A stretch of 64,000 nucleotides of DNA, taken from the NCBI RefSeq assembly GCF_000005505.3, contig NC_016131.3:43299355-43363354 (forward strand). The letters run 5' to 3'. Origin of the DNA: Brachypodium distachyon. Lineage: Eukaryota; Streptophyta; Magnoliopsida; Poales; Poaceae. This document shows positions 39,978 to 52,326 of the stretch, one piece after another; the first letter of the stretch is position 1; each line of letters opens with the position of its first letter. Position numbers and translations under genes: made by a program. The notes beneath the pieces are model-generated. The model was not told the DNA's origin and searched no databases. It saw only the letters and a program-made list of their open reading frames with translations.

Positions 39978-41828
39978 TAATAATTAAGCTCAGGAATATG
40001 CATGCTCGAGTCGAGAAGCTGCCATACGCAGAGTTGCTTCTTTCCTCACTGCTTGGCTACAGCTTCGTTAATTTGTGCTGCATGCATGTATATTCCAGAG
40101 TGGAAGCTGACAACGGGAAGCAGACATGCACTGGCTCGACATGTATGGAAGAATAATGCGTCCATGGATGCCTGTGAGACTGTGACTCTAAGCGATCATG
40201 GACGATGGACAGCTGCATTTCATTATTATAATTGTCTGTCTGGGGATCTCGTGAAGCCACGACCGTTTGAATGAACCCCCTGTTCGTTAGATTTCGATAT
40301 TCTACTTTTGTTCTTTTACATTATAGGCTATGCGTTCTCAGGCTAGAATTAGAGAGAAAATCGTCTGCAATTGGAGATCTGCCAATCCGCAAAAAGGCGT
40401 GATCCCAGATGCTAAAAGAGTAAGAAATCAGAAGCCTCAAAGATAAAGCCGAAAGACGAGGTCAAATGAGGTCCAACATGTAAATAAGCCCATAGGAAAG
40501 ATCTCCAAGCCTATGGTCCACTGCGCACCTCGCGGGTTCTGGGTTTTAGGATAGCAAGCTTTTTATTACCCCTAAAAAATAAAAAAGGAGGCTGCATCCC
40601 ACGCTACTTGTTTTATTGGTATTATTTTGCACAGTTCATAGTCCATGATACAACTCCAAATTTAGGATGCGGTTTTTTAGGAAGCTGGAGAAAGATAGCT
40701 TTTCGGAGAAAGCGGTACTTGTCTTACACTGTGGCGTGGCATCTTGTGCTTTAAGAAAAAAAAGGTAGTGCATTTTGGTCGATGCACGTAGCCATTGTAG
40801 CAAATGTTTTTATTTTGTTTGTTTCGTCTTCAGTTAAGAAAAAACTGTTGTAAAAACCTAACCAATGGGAGCCTTCACCGGTGTTTTAGTGGAAAATTAT
40901 CAAGTGAAAAATAAAGTGAGACATATCTGTTCTTACCTCGGACAGAAAGCCTATGCCAGTAGACTTGACCAACGGTCATCGTACCTCCACGATCCTTACC
41001 CTTGACAGAGAACAACATGGCCCAAGTTGCTCGGACTTCAGACGGCACACAAGTGACAAAGTTTCTGAACTTTATACTACGACAGGGAGGGGATTACTGG
41101 AATCCGAAAGGAATATTTGCTTCAGCCTCGACCATGCTGGGCAGCTCTTTTCCTCTACGTGCGTGCATGCTTTACGCGGTGGCCACATGAGAGACTAAAG
41201 CTAGGCACGATCAATGCAGCAGGTGGCATCGGTTCTGTGATTCGAGATTCGCGTATATACTCGATTCGAGCGTATATTCTGGCCCGCAAAGTGGGGAAAG
41301 ATTCAGGCAGGTGCTCGATCGATTGCTGAGTTCGTGAGAAGATCGATGCAGTGGTAAAGTGGCATCCCTTTACCAAGTGGCACAAAGTGCGTCCATCTTG
41401 CATCTAGCGCTGTTGCCATTGGTACGATAAAATTAGCTTGTTGATGCGTCCAACTTCTTCGTGCCTTTTTTGAGGATATCTAGAGAGGGGCCTTGAAAAT
41501 AATCACGCGTGCATTCATCGGAAATCCTCTTCCGCGGTTTCATGGCATCCAGATGGATATCGTGTAAGCAGTACGTATCTTGAATTGCATGAACCGATCA
41601 GGGCGTTGTATAGGTGTTGTACTGGCCATCTAATTCTTTTTTTTCTTAATCGATGATGCTGGCATTATTGAAAAAAGAATCCTCCCGGGACCTGGGAGGC
41701 TGGGAGTGGACTCCACTGATCTGCTATGAGACCTATTAAAAAAACACGAGTGGAGAATAAAATTGGAGACATTTCTTAGCCACCCACGTCATTTTGCTTA
41801 CATGGCGCAATTAATGAGGGAGAATAAA
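39978..41828. other. Intergenic sequence, weak ORFs only
   Basis: No gene is supported. A small ORF with balanced composition lies at 41017-41190 and is listed separately. 41640-41740 includes a T run and GGGACCTGGGAGGCTGGGAG, perhaps the tail of an A-tailed retroposon in minus orientation. Confidence 0.4.
41017..41190 (+). other. Small ORF, 57 codons, unknown
   Basis: The frame opens upstream at 41002 and has a second ATG at 41017 in the context AACATGG, encoding MAQVARTSDGTQVTKFLNF and ending SFPLRACMLYAVAT. The middle (ILRQGGDYWNPKGIFASAS) does not look random, but I do not recognise a family. It could be a gene relic or chance. Confidence 0.2.
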
Positions 41829-41909
41829 TCTATTAAAACTCATTTTTCTGATAAATATATTTAATTAAAACTCATTTTTCTGACAAAATGTATTTTATTA
41901 AAACTCATC
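41829..41909. repeat. Short tandem repeat, about 38-bp unit, 2.3 copies
   Basis: TATTAAAACTCATTTTTCTG is followed by a second TTAAAACTCATTTTTCTG and a partial third, TTAAAACTCATCG, with variable A/T spacers. Confidence 0.75.
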
Positions 41910-42960
41910 GTCGTATCAATCAAATACATCTCAGAAGAGTTGAACAACATCCTGTCTCTGCATAACAGGATGCATACAACCATAACAGTGTGATTCCCAT
42001 TTTGACTGAATATTTGTTTCTTGTAGGTCCCGTACTTCTGTCACCTGCCAATGCCATCCTCGGTAAGAAAGTTGAAACGCCTTCGCTGAGGAGGGAGTCT
42101 CGTGCTGCGGAAATACGAAGAGCCATCAGCAGTAGAGTACGCCATAGTTCTGAGAACTGAGATGTCACCTGTAAGAGAAGAGGAGAGAAGAGAAAACAGA
42201 GAAAGAGGGGGGAAGTACGAAGGGCACATCCTGGTGTGACGACACGGCCTGCAGCCAGTCCAGCGACAAAAGCACACGCGCACCAATTGGGCCGGCCCGG
42301 CTTGTTTCGCCTTTGGGACCAGCCGGGGCCGGGAGGGGACACCAGCCAGCAGATCGAGCAGCCCGCGGGGCAAACGCAACAACCGAAAGACGCTGCCCGC
42401 CAGGCGAGCATCAGCGTACGCCCGTGCCGTCTGCCGTGGCTCACGAGCACTCGCGATCCCGTCAAACGGCCTCCTAAATGGCATCATCTCGATCGCGCGT
42501 GGGTAAAAGCGTCCGGTTCCCATGGACTCTCCGGGCTTTCGCTCCGTGTTGGCGGACCGGTTGCCGTCATGAGTGGTGGGCTGGCCGCGCTGGGCGATCG
42601 AGAGCGGGGGCCGCTCCCATCCCGGCGTGTTCCTTGGCGCGGGCGCACCATCGTGCCCGCCCGTTGCCTTTTCCCTGCACTTACAATGCAGTGAAGTGCA
42701 GTGCGGTGCATGCCGCTGCAAAGTCCAAAGTTGCCGGGTTTGTTTAATCCGCACCGGGGCTCTGGCCACCCGTTAATCCTGGCTCTCGGTCTGCCCTCGG
42801 CGAGCACGGTCACGTTCTCGCCGGAGAACGGTCCCCAGCTTAACTTTTTGCTACTGTTCACGTTCCTCAAGTTATTCCACTCGCGTAAAAAGACTGAACT
42901 CAATGTCGGCTCGATCTGCTTAATTCGAATTCGATCCGGGGATTCATTAATTGGCCAGAA
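41910..42960. other. Second CpG-rich island without recognisable gene
   Basis: From about 42040 to 42840 the sequence is GC- and CpG-rich. ORFs on both strands overlap heavily (for example 42041-42769 -, 242 codons; 42236-42694 +) and have no motif. The GCAGTGAAGTGCAGTGCGGTGCATGC region (42690-42715) is a small GTGCA-type repeat. Confidence 0.5.
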
Positions 42961-43799
42961 CTGATTAGTGGATATCAACCTATTATCAAGTGTGTTAATT
43001 AATTTATACAGCACACGCTCTACTCACCTTTCCGGCTGGCGATCGAGATCGAGAAGGCGGATAGATACATACTACCACCACATGTCGTCATCCATGCGAA
43101 ACCGGACGTTGCTTTTACATGGATCAACGAAGGAATGAGCCTGATTTGATATCTGTGTAGAAAAAAACCGGCGTTTCGATCTGGCGGGCCGCGGGTGCTT
43201 TCGCCACGACTTGCGAGTGCTGAGCTTTTTCCGGTCTCATGATAAATCATTGCGCTTTTCTTTTCCCTTTTCTCTTTTGGAGAATTCCTTGGAATGATTA
43301 GGCCGGTCAGTTGTTGATGTGGTTATGCCAGATACATGTCTCCTTATCGTGCCGGCGCCCGACAATGCTCCATGACTTGCTGGGGTTCTAGCTTCGCAAA
43401 ATATACTACTCTGCTCGTACCGTATCTCGACCTAACAAATTAATACTCGTAGTAGATAAACACGGAGTGTGACGGCTAAACACAATAAGTCCAAGAAAAC
43501 TAAAACGGTCTGTGTAAGTCTGTTATACCAACCGTCCTCTAATTGCAGATTTGGTCTGAACGGTATCAATAAATCAAGAAGGATTAATCACACTACGTAC
43601 ATGTACAGCGGGATCGTGGAGACCTCTAAATTATTCCCTGGAGTACTAAGCAGTCTATTGTTTGACTCATGTCTGTATAATAGAGTAGCTCTTAGAATAT
43701 TGTGGCTTTTCTGGTGTTAAACCACCACAGGAGGATTAGGAGAACATATAGGTTTCTTTACGAGGGGTAGCCCGATAGGCGATTTGAGCGATCACATCT
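42961..43799. other. Intergenic sequence, no feature seen
   Basis: No recognisable gene. A 12-base phrase, AGGTTTCTTTAC, occurs at 43749 and 43802, just before the L1 remnant. Confidence 0.4.
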
Positions 43800-46286
43800 G
43801 CAGGTTTCTTTACAGAGGATGTGGTGGGAGAGGCGGTTTTTCAGATGAAGCTCAATAAGGATTCGGGCCCTCATGGTCTCCCGGCTGAATTTTATCAAAA
43901 GTTTTGGTCTGTGATTAAGGAGGATTTGATGGCCCTTTTTGCTGACTTTCATGCTGGATCCCCCCAATTTATCGGTTAAATTTTGGGATAATTACTTTGT
44001 TGCCTAAGAGATGCTTCTCAGATTCAGCAATATAGGCCTATCTGTTTGTTGAATGTGTGCTATAAATTTTTTACGAAAGTATGTACTAACAGAATCAATG
44101 CGGTGGCTAGTTCGGTGATTAAGCTTACTTAGTCTGCCTTCATGTCTGAACGTCATATCTTAGAGGGTGTGGTCGTTTTACATGAAACGGTTCATGAGAT
44201 GCATACTAGAAAATTAGATGGGTTGATTTTAAAAATTGATTTTGAAAAGGCTTACGATAAGGTTAGATGGTCATTTCTTCAACAGGCTCTCAGAATGAAA
44301 GGCTTTGATGAGCAGTAGTGTGCTTGGATCAATAATTTTGTGAAAGGTGGAAGTGTCGGTATCAAATTTAATGACAAGATTGGGCATTATTTTCAGACTA
44401 TGAAGGGTGTTAGGCAGGGTGACCCGTTGTCGCCAGTGCTTTTTAACATTGCGGCTGATATGTTGGCGGTGCTGGTGGAGCGGGCCAAGGAAAATGGTCG
44501 TTTAAATGGGGTTATTCCGCATTTTGTGGAAGGAGGTGTGTCGATTCTCCAATACGCAGATGATACGGTGATTTTCCTTGAGCATGACCTCCAACAAGCT
44601 AAATATTTAAAGATGCTCTTATGTGTTTTTGAGCAGCTTCGGGGCTTAAGATTAATTTTCATAAAAGTGAAATCTTTTGCTTTGGGCAAGCGAAGGAGTT
44701 TGAGGCTCAGTATACTCAACTGTTTGGGTGTGGGGTGGGATCGTTCCCTTTTCGTTATCTAGGGATTCCGATTCATTACCGTAAGTTGCTGAATAAAGAA
44801 TGAAAAGGGGTCGAGGACCATTTTGAGAAAAAACTTAGCTGTTGGAAGGAGAATCTTTTGTCTAGTGGTGGCCGTCTAACGCTTATTAATTCGGTGTTAA
44901 CTAGTTTGCCCATGTTTATGATGTCCTTCTTTGAAATTCCAAAAGGGGTAGCTAAAAGATTGGATTTTATCGTTCGAGATTCTTTTGGCATTGCGATGAA
45001 CAAAAAAGAAAATATAGATTGGCTAAGTGGGATATCTTATGTCGGCCTTGCGATCAAGGAGATTTGGGGATTGAGAATTTCGAGCTTAAAAATATTTGTT
45101 TGCTGAGCAAATGGCTCTTTAAAATTCTCGAGGGCGAGGGGCTGTGGGTGGATTTGTTGCGTAATAAATATCTCTAAGCAAGCTCCTTGTCCCAAGTTCG
45201 TATGAGGGCTTTAGATTCGCCTTTTTGGAAGGGATTGTTGCCGGTACGACAGTTCTTCTTTCCTCATATCTCCTTTTTGGTTAATTGTGGGATGATGTTT
45301 GTTTTTGGGAAGACACATGGATTGGTACCTCTCCTCTCAGACAGCAGTTTCCATCCCTTTATAGGATTGCACTTAATCGTAAGGCTTCGGTTGCCGATGT
45401 GCTAGGGGCGGATCCTCCTAACATTGCTTTTCGTAGAGCAATTGTTGGGAATCGTCTGGTGGCATGGTTAGAGTTGTGTCACAAAATTGAGTCAGTGAAT
45501 CTTGTGGATCAGGCTGACTCCTTTACCTGAAATCTGAACTCCTCTGGGTCGTATTCGGTGAAGTCTCTGTACAAATCACTTATTAATAATGATTGCCAAT
45601 TTCGACATAAAGTTGTTTAGAAGCTTAAGGTTCCTCTTAAAATTAAAAAATTTGCTTGGTATTTATGTCGTGGGGTGGTGCTTACTAAGGATAATGTGGC
45701 CAAAATAAATTGGGGTGGTACCAAGAAATGTGTTTTTTGTGATCAAGATGAGATCATTCAACATCTATTTTTTCAGTGTCCGATGGCGCGTTTGGTCTGG
45801 TGAACCGTCTTTGTGACATTTAATTTACCTCCTCCATCATGTGTTACTAATATGTTTGGTCGGTGGCTTTGGGGTGTTCAACTTTTTTTTGCTTCGCTCA
45901 TCCTTGTAGGGACTTGTGAGATATGTTGGTCTATATGGAATTGCAGAAATGATTTGGTTTTTCATAACAAGAAAGTGGCTAATTTCTTGCAGGTTGTTCT
46001 TCAGGCGTCCCATTGGCTCCATACGTGGTCCATACTGCTTTGGACGGAGGCACAGGGGTGTATGGAATCTGGGTGCAACCGTTTGAAGACGGTAGCACGG
46101 GAGTTATTCAGCCGGTTTGGATGGCGCGCATGTCTTGTGCTGGAAGGATGTTGATGTTTTCCTTTCTTCTTTTTTTCATTATCTTTTGCAACTCTGAGAC
46201 ATGTATTTTGAATACTTTTAATAATTTATGGATGTGTGCATCAATCGATGCAGAGGCCGGAGGATGTCCTCCTTTTCGAAAAAAAA
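43800..46286 (+). mobile_element. L1-type LINE, 5'-truncated and decayed, 2.5 kb
   Basis: Translation in shifting frames gives reverse transcriptase blocks in the right order: DSGPHGLPAEFYQKFW, QYRPICLLNVCYK, LKIDFEKAYDKVRWSFL, GVRQGDPLSPVLFNI and YADDTVIFLE (catalytic YADD). They are followed by the zinc-binding reverse transcriptase-associated region, LKVPLKIKKFAWYLCRG...CVFCDQDEIIQHLFFQCP. Stops and frameshifts occur throughout, so the copy is dead. The 3' end GATGCAGAGGCCGGAGGATG, then TCCTCCTTTTCG and eight A (46279-46286), is the usual end of grass L1 elements. The endonuclease domain is missing. A target duplication is not clear. Confidence 0.88.
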
Positions 46287-48040
46287 GGTAGTGATGCTAC
46301 AGCCTACAGGGCCTCATATATGCCTGACCGGTCCACGTCAAATCCCACATTACAGGCCCGGGATCAAACCGAATGCCTCTCCCCGCAACAGGGAAAAGAA
46401 AAGGAGCTCCAATGTGCTCAGGATTACTCAACTTTTTTTCTAGAGTACATTTCACAAAACCACACTTCTTGGGGTTAGGGTTTCAACGGGTCACAGTTAT
46501 GACTAATAGTCTCACAAAACCACACTTTTTCGGGCAGATCTTCTCACAGAACCCAAATCAGGTAATTAAGAGCGTTTGATGGTGTTTCTGACAAGTGGGA
46601 CCCACATGTCGGATGCCAGGTTGGACGGGTCGAACCGTTTTTTGTCCACATCAGCTTTTGCCTAACACTCCGTTAAGCTGCTCTGTCTACCCGGGAAATC
46701 CCGTCTGTGATTTTTTACCCATCACTGATGTACCTGCCAGCAATTTGGGTGTGGTGGTGGTGATTATTATTGTACTAGTGAAATTATGTTTGGAGATAGC
46801 GATGAACTTATTGAATGATTAGTATTTCAGTTAACAAGATGTGGGTCCATGATCCCTCGGTTCTTAATAAGTTTCTGAATCCACCGCAGCCCACACTAGT
46901 TTTTTTAAGGGCACAAGTTAAGTTTGCAAACCCACCGCACCCAACACAAGTCGAGTCACCAAGAAGGCAGCTACTGCATATTTACACCCAATGTGCCTTG
47001 TTAAGTGAGTAATTACGGGAGAAACAATAAGATGGCGTGAGCCCTGTTAATAGGCTCAGCTTGATCAAGGGATGCGAGTTACCGCAACGAAGATGGCTAA
47101 TTTCATGGAGTATTTGTTTTGTCCTCTTGGACACTGAATTCACCATTTCCCTTCAAAATAGATAATTCTAAAGGTATCTGGTCAAACTTCTCTACATTTG
47201 ACTATAGTCATGTAAAACTTTATTGAGATTGGTCAAATATAAATGATTAATGTTATCAAAATGGTCATACAAATATCTCTTGATTTTATATTTAAAATTA
47301 ACGGTCAAATCTCTAATTTAGAACGAGGGAGTATTTGAAAACAAATTTGGAACGTAAGATGACTTGTGGTCAAACATGGAAGGAGTGCCATATAGCCTAT
47401 AAGGGTATAAACACACTCTTTAATCTGCTTTGTTCTAAAAAGTTCAACAACAAAGGATACACGATTGCAATATCACATCCTCATAAATCCTACATGAGTA
47501 CATGACTGATCGTATAATAATGCGATCTTTTTTTGTAACAAATATGATTCTCAATGGAAATTTTCTAATGAACGCTCCTTCTCTGTAAATACTTTTTGTT
47601 TTGGACATGGACAGAGTCTCTAACATATAATTTTAATTGCTAATGACTTTTCATATGAACGTGTTAGTATAACTAAAAAATAATATAAAAATATTTGTTG
47701 TTGTCAACCTAGTGATAACAATTTTCACATGAAAAATCTATATATTTTTCTTACATATTATTGAGGAAAGTTCAAAAGGTTTGGCTACACCTTTTCTAGC
47801 ATGTCATCTATTTTTGTCGAGATAATAGAATAGAAAAGAGTCTAAATAAAATTCCTCTGAAACTACAATCCTTATAAGGTTCACAAAAAACCCTCTTAAA
47901 CCAAGTGGCTACATCCAACACGCAAGCTAGAATTGAGAAGGATATGGTTTTTCTCATGATGAATTATCCTTTGTTTTTCAAAAGAAGCCTTCATGAAGCA
48001 TTACAAGCCTAGTAATTCACAATGGGTGCGTTATTGATGC
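46287..48040. other. Intergenic sequence with repeat fragments
   Basis: No gene. Around 46440-46560 the phrase CACAAAACCACACTT is repeated about 59 bases apart. A probable partial Stowaway lies at 47148-47333 (right end GAACGAGGGAGTA). 47340-48040 is very AT-rich without a feature. Confidence 0.4.
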
Positions 48041-48048
48041 CATGACTA

Positions 48049-48121
48049 GATCACTTTTTTTTTCTTTCGAAAAGGAGGATAACCCCGGGCATCTGCATCG
48101 ACTGATATTGCACACAGCCAT
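48049..48121 (-). mobile_element. Short L1 3' tail in minus orientation
   Basis: On the minus strand it reads GATGCAGATGCCCGGGG, TTATCCTCCTTTTCG and an A-rich tail, the same 3' signature as the L1 at 46.25 kb. A 7-bp direct repeat, ATGACTA, at 48042-48048 and 48122-48128 may be its target duplication. This would be an extremely 5'-truncated insertion. Confidence 0.6.
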
Positions 48122-48529
48122 ATGACTACTAGATGACGCTGAAACATCATTTTTCAAATCGGGCCAATGCAAAGTATTATAGCCTAAGATGAACAAGAGC
48201 TATAGCATTTCATCAATTTGAAACCCATTTTACAAGGCCAGTCCAAGCAGCCATAACGCCCTTGAGAGAAACCCTCCTAAAACCCAAACTGGATCCTGAT
48301 TCCGTCCCCTTTAGCCGAACCCGAGCTCTTGCTCTAAACATTTCCGCCATGCACCCCCTCCTCCATCTCTACACCTAAGAGTCCTAATTGGCTAATTGCC
48401 CCCCCTCCATGCATGACCGCTGCAAGCTCGATCCCTTGTCTGTCCCGGTGTCCCCTCCCCTGTCTCCTACTCCGGCATGGTTGTAAGCCGTAACATGCAG
48501 CTAGCTAGCTTGTTTTCTTGTTGCTCGAT
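48122..48529. other. PIN1 3' flank, no feature seen
   Basis: This contains the 3' UTR of the minus-strand PIN1 gene. No other gene or repeat is supported. Confidence 0.5.
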
Positions 48530-51157
48530 CTACAGCCCCAGCAGGATGTAGTACACCAGCGTGATGGGCAGCGCGATGAGCATGCCAAAGATAACCCTGC
48601 AGGCAAGCGAGAAGGAACGGCAGGTGAGACAAAAGACGCCGGGATGATGCAGAGATAATATTAGTACTAAAGAAAAAGATGGTGGGCTTTGGAGAGAGGG
48701 GGGGACATGGGCATGGGAGTTTTCACTTACGCCGTGCTGAGGATGTCGGGGTGCACGCTGTACTCCTTGGCGAAGACGAAGGGGACAATGCCCTGGGGCA
48801 GTGCTGCCTGCGAAAAACGAAAACAAGCAGTTTAAAGTTAAGCAAACGAGGAGCCAGCCTGCAGAGTCCCAGAGAGCGAGGAGGGGAAAAAGGCGAGGAG
48901 GCTTTGTGTGTGTGTGCGTGCGTGCCAAAGTCTAAAGCGAAAGCCAGCGTTGCCGCGCTTTACCGGCACACGAACTGAACCGATCGATGGGGGCATTCAT
49001 ACCAATATATCGGCATGCCCGGCCGGCCGGCCGGCCACTTGAGCAACCACTATTCTTGCTGTGCGTGTGTGTTTCCGTTGTTTCTCAAAAGGCGCTTCTT
49101 GTCAGTGGACATGGCAAAGCTAGCCTGTGCCCCGGTTTGGTTAGTTGGTGAATTAGGTTGGTGCCTGGGTCGTCGATCTGTTAATTACCTGCACGATGGC
49201 GACGTGGAGGAGCTTGCCGCGGAGGCCGACGGCGATGGATGCGGCGGCCATGACTGCCGGCCCGGTCAGGAAGCGCACGGCCATGGCGAACGACGCCCTC
49301 TTGTTCCCGCACGCGATGATCCGCGGCTGCAGCGCCATGAACAGCCCTGCGCAACGAACACGCTCATATATATACATCAGTACCAGTGTACCACGAATTA
49401 CTACAGCTCGTTTTAGAGGATACTGTATTCATTTGCATGCAAAGCAAGAGCAAGAGCAAGAGCAAGAACAGCCTACCGAGGCTGAACATGGCCATGCCGA
49501 GACCGGCGTCGGACAGGATGGCGATTGACTTCATGATGATCGCCGGCATCTCAAAGTTCCACCTGTCAAGAACAATGAACATATTAGTTAACGATGATCG
49601 ATCGGCCGGTTCTTAATCTCGATTGCCGGCGATGGGATGAGCGGTTACCGGAAGCAGACGAGCGACCAGACGAGGCCGATGAGGCTGGAGTAGGTGTTTG
49701 GGTTGCGGATGAGCTTGCGCCAGACCATGATGAGGATGAGGCGCGTCATCACGCTCGTCGGCGGCATCGCCGTGGCCGCCACCACGCCGCCCGCGTTCCC
49801 CTGATCCTTCTCGTCGCCGGCCTCCGCGTCCCTCTCTCCAGCCATCCCCTTGTTCCCGAAGCTGAACTCGTCCCGCTCCACGTAGTCCTCCCCCTTCTCC
49901 TTCCTCCCGTCCCCTTCGATCGATTAATAACCAACAGATTATTAACACAGTCACTAATAACTAATTAATGAAGTTACCGAGAAGATCGACTCGGTAGAAG
50001 TGGGAAAAGTGGCAAGTACCTTTGCGCGGCGAGGCGACGGCGACGCGGACGTCCTTGACGGCGGCGGCGTCGACGTTGTACTCGGCGCCGTTGCCGAAGA
50101 CGTCGGACACGGGGGACGCGCTGGAGCTCCACACGAACATGTGCAGGTCCTTGCCGTCCTCGCCCTTGCCCTGCTGCTGCTGCTTCTTCCCCGGCTTCGG
50201 CGGCGCCGCGGCCATGGCAGGGTTGGGCGCCGGGTACTTGTTCCCCCCGGCAGCGGCCGCCTTGTCCTCCTCGTAGTTGGACGGGCGCGGCGTGGCCCCC
50301 GTGCGTACCACGGGCCCCGGCCCGCCGAACACGTCCCCGGCAGCGAAGTTCGAGCTCCGGCCCACCATGGAGTAGAAGTCCGTATGGTTGAAGCTGGACC
50401 CCCGGGGCGTCGGGTTCCGGGACGACTGCAGCGAGTAGATCTCGGCGTTGGTCAGGTTGCTGGGCCGCGGCGTGGTGCTGGAGAAGCCCATGGACCGCCG
50501 GGAGTAGATGTCCGACCGGGACGCGTTAGAGCGGCGCACGGTGACGTGTATCTTCCCATCCTCCTTCACCTCGGCCTCCGTCTCGATCATGTCCCTCCGC
50601 CCGTCCAAGGACACCACGTCCGGGTCGACCACGATGGAGGCGATGGCGCCCGCCGTGTCCGGGAACTGCTCCGTGATGAGGATCCTGGCGCCCCGGTACT
50701 CGAACATGAAGAGCATGAGCGTGTACCAGATGATGCACTGCAGGACGACGATCTGGACCATGAGCGACCCGGACTCGTCGCCGTACATGCCCTTGAGGAG
50801 CGGGATCCCCATGACGAGCGTGTTGGGGAGCGTGGAGAGGGAGAAGAGCGTGATGGTCCACTCGAGGGAGCCGTTGCGGGAGAGGTGGCTCCAGAGGGTG
50901 AGGAGGGCGAGGACGATGAGCTTCTGGAGCGTGTCGGCGGCGATGAAGCGGAGGTTCATGGCGTAAGGGTTGTTGGTGGAGATGAAGTGGAAGGAGAGCA
51001 GCGGGACGGCGAAGAGCGCCACGAAGCGGTTGATCCCGGAGCACTGGTCCGGGGTGAAGATGCGCCACCACTTGACGGACCCGTAGGCCAGCATCATGGC
51101 CACGTACAGAGGCACCATCGCCGTCATCACGTGGTAGAAGTCCGTCCCCGTGATCAT
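48530..51157 (-). CDS. PIN1: PIN1-type auxin efflux carrier (six exons, 596 aa)
   Basis: Exons in reading order are 51157-50020, 49913-49649, 49562-49477, 49346-49189, 48807-48731 and 48596-48530. All splice sites are GT-AG and phases 1, 2, 1, 0, 2 join into 596 codons plus TAG. PIN1 exports auxin across the plasma membrane and sets the direction of polar transport. I chose the ATG giving [10 protein letters not shown], the conserved PIN1 start; an in-frame ATG at 51184 would only add MLCSRPEAK. Residues 1-160 form the first membrane block. The long hydrophilic loop holds three TPRxS phosphorylation motifs (near 229, 250 and 289), targets of PINOID/WAG-type kinases. The second membrane block contains the trafficking motif NPNTY (450-454) and ends in [11 protein letters not shown]. 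The length equals that of grass PIN1 proteins as I know them (about 595 aa). The 404-codon ORF on the plus strand is a shadow. Confidence 0.97.
49017..49034. repeat. GGCC simple repeat in PIN1 intron 2
   Basis: A run of CCGG/GGCC (CCGGCCGGCCGGCCGG) lies inside the 381-bp intron 48808-49188. Confidence 0.8.
49442..49470. repeat. GAGCAA hexanucleotide microsatellite in PIN1 intron 3
   Basis: About four to five copies of GAGCAA lie next to the donor site of exon 3, in the 130-bp intron 49347-49476. On the transcribed strand this is a pyrimidine-rich TTGCTC run. Confidence 0.85.
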
Positions 51158-51450
51158 CTTCGCCTCCGGCCGCGAGCAAAGCAAAGCAAGAAACGCTTGT
51201 TTTGCTGCTGCTAGCTTTTCGACGTCCGCACGCGCACGGCGAGTTACCGGTTACGTACCACCAGCTAGCCGAGCAGAAGCGTATAACCAAGTGAGGAGAG
51301 TTGGGGTGTGCAAGTGCTGCTTGCTTTATGGCGCGGTGGCCGGGCGACGGGAGAGTGTTGCGGGCGGGCGAGTCGGTAGGTGGAGCGTGGAGGAGGGGGA
51401 GCCTATGAGGGGAGGTGGGAGGGGGAGTGTGGGCGTATGTGCTGGGGATT

Positions 51451-51458
51451 ATTTATAC
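51451..51458 (-). promoter_or_regulatory. TATA box of PIN1
   Basis: On the minus strand the sequence is GTGTATAAATAATC, a good TATAAATA match about 295 bp before the ATG. Transcription would start near 51425, giving a 5' UTR of roughly 260-270 nt. The upstream DNA at 51470-51500 contains no further obvious element. Confidence 0.6.
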
Positions 51459-51499
51459 ACATCATGTGGGTGGGCACTGCACATACACCCCGACAACAC

Positions 51500-52314
51500 T
51501 CTGAGAAAGGAATGGGAAATGCAGCAACAAGCAAATACGAACGATGTACTCCTCAGCCTATAAATACAAGTCACTTATTTTGAGACGGATGGAGTAAAAA
51601 ATCCCGACTTCTACGAAAAGAAATATAAGAGTCGTCCTCTCGGACCATCGAAAATAATAAGCTTCTCGAATTACCTTTTTCGTTGGAAAAAAAACACTTG
51701 CATCACACGCATCCATATATTATATACTCAGTTGCATAGTATATCTAAGTACCCGTCAAATGCTAAACTTATTTTGCTTCTACAAAAGTTCCGTCTCCCT
51801 TCCATTTATTTTGCTTCGACGAAAGTGCTACACTATTTCTCTCTTATTTTCTCTCTTTTTCCCCAAAAATAAGTAAATTTATGTCCTATTAAATCACACT
51901 TGCACAGTATCAAGTTTATGAGCATAATTTTGCCTCCATAAATCAACACCTCACAAGAACTGATCCTCTATATGCTTGTTTTTTATCCAACGGTTAGTGT
52001 AAAGTATCTAGGCCCAGTTATAGTCCCAGTTCCTTTTGTGTGCTTTTTGAGAAAGCTATCATTTCTGAGCTTCCTGAAGAAGTAGCTGCGGCTTCTTAGG
52101 AAGCTGGGAGGGAGGGGGTGGGGGGCTATTTCTAGTGTTTTATTGAACAAAATTGAAATGTTTTGGCAGTAGTTAAGGGCACAAATTTTTTTTTTCACCC
52201 ATCCACAAAATGCGGCCGCATTCCATTAAAAACAACAAACGGAGCACAAAATCTATAATAGTGTCAACAAGAAATGAAAAGGCTACAGTAGTAAAGCTAG
52301 GTAGACGGCTGGGC
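51500..52314. other. PIN1 upstream region, no gene
   Basis: AT-rich DNA. At 51580-51596 TGAGACGGATGGAGTA resembles the right end of a Stowaway MITE, but no left end is clear. Repeated TTTTGCTTC(T/G)AC phrases occur at 51771 and 51810. Nothing else is supported. Confidence 0.45.
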
Positions 52315-52326
52315 ACAATACCTATA

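Noticed and set aside
42041..42769. 242-codon minus-strand ORF in the CpG island
   Set aside because: Competing ORFs exist in several frames on both strands, the composition is arginine-rich, and nothing resembles a known protein.
51157..51184. Upstream in-frame ATG for PIN1 at 51184
   Set aside because: [10 protein letters not shown] is the conserved PIN1 start; the extra nine residues resemble translated 5' UTR.
50000..51214. 404-codon plus-strand ORF opposite PIN1 exon 1
   Set aside because: It is exactly antisense to a well-conserved PIN1 exon and shows no domain; the frame is open because of GC-rich third positions in the real gene.
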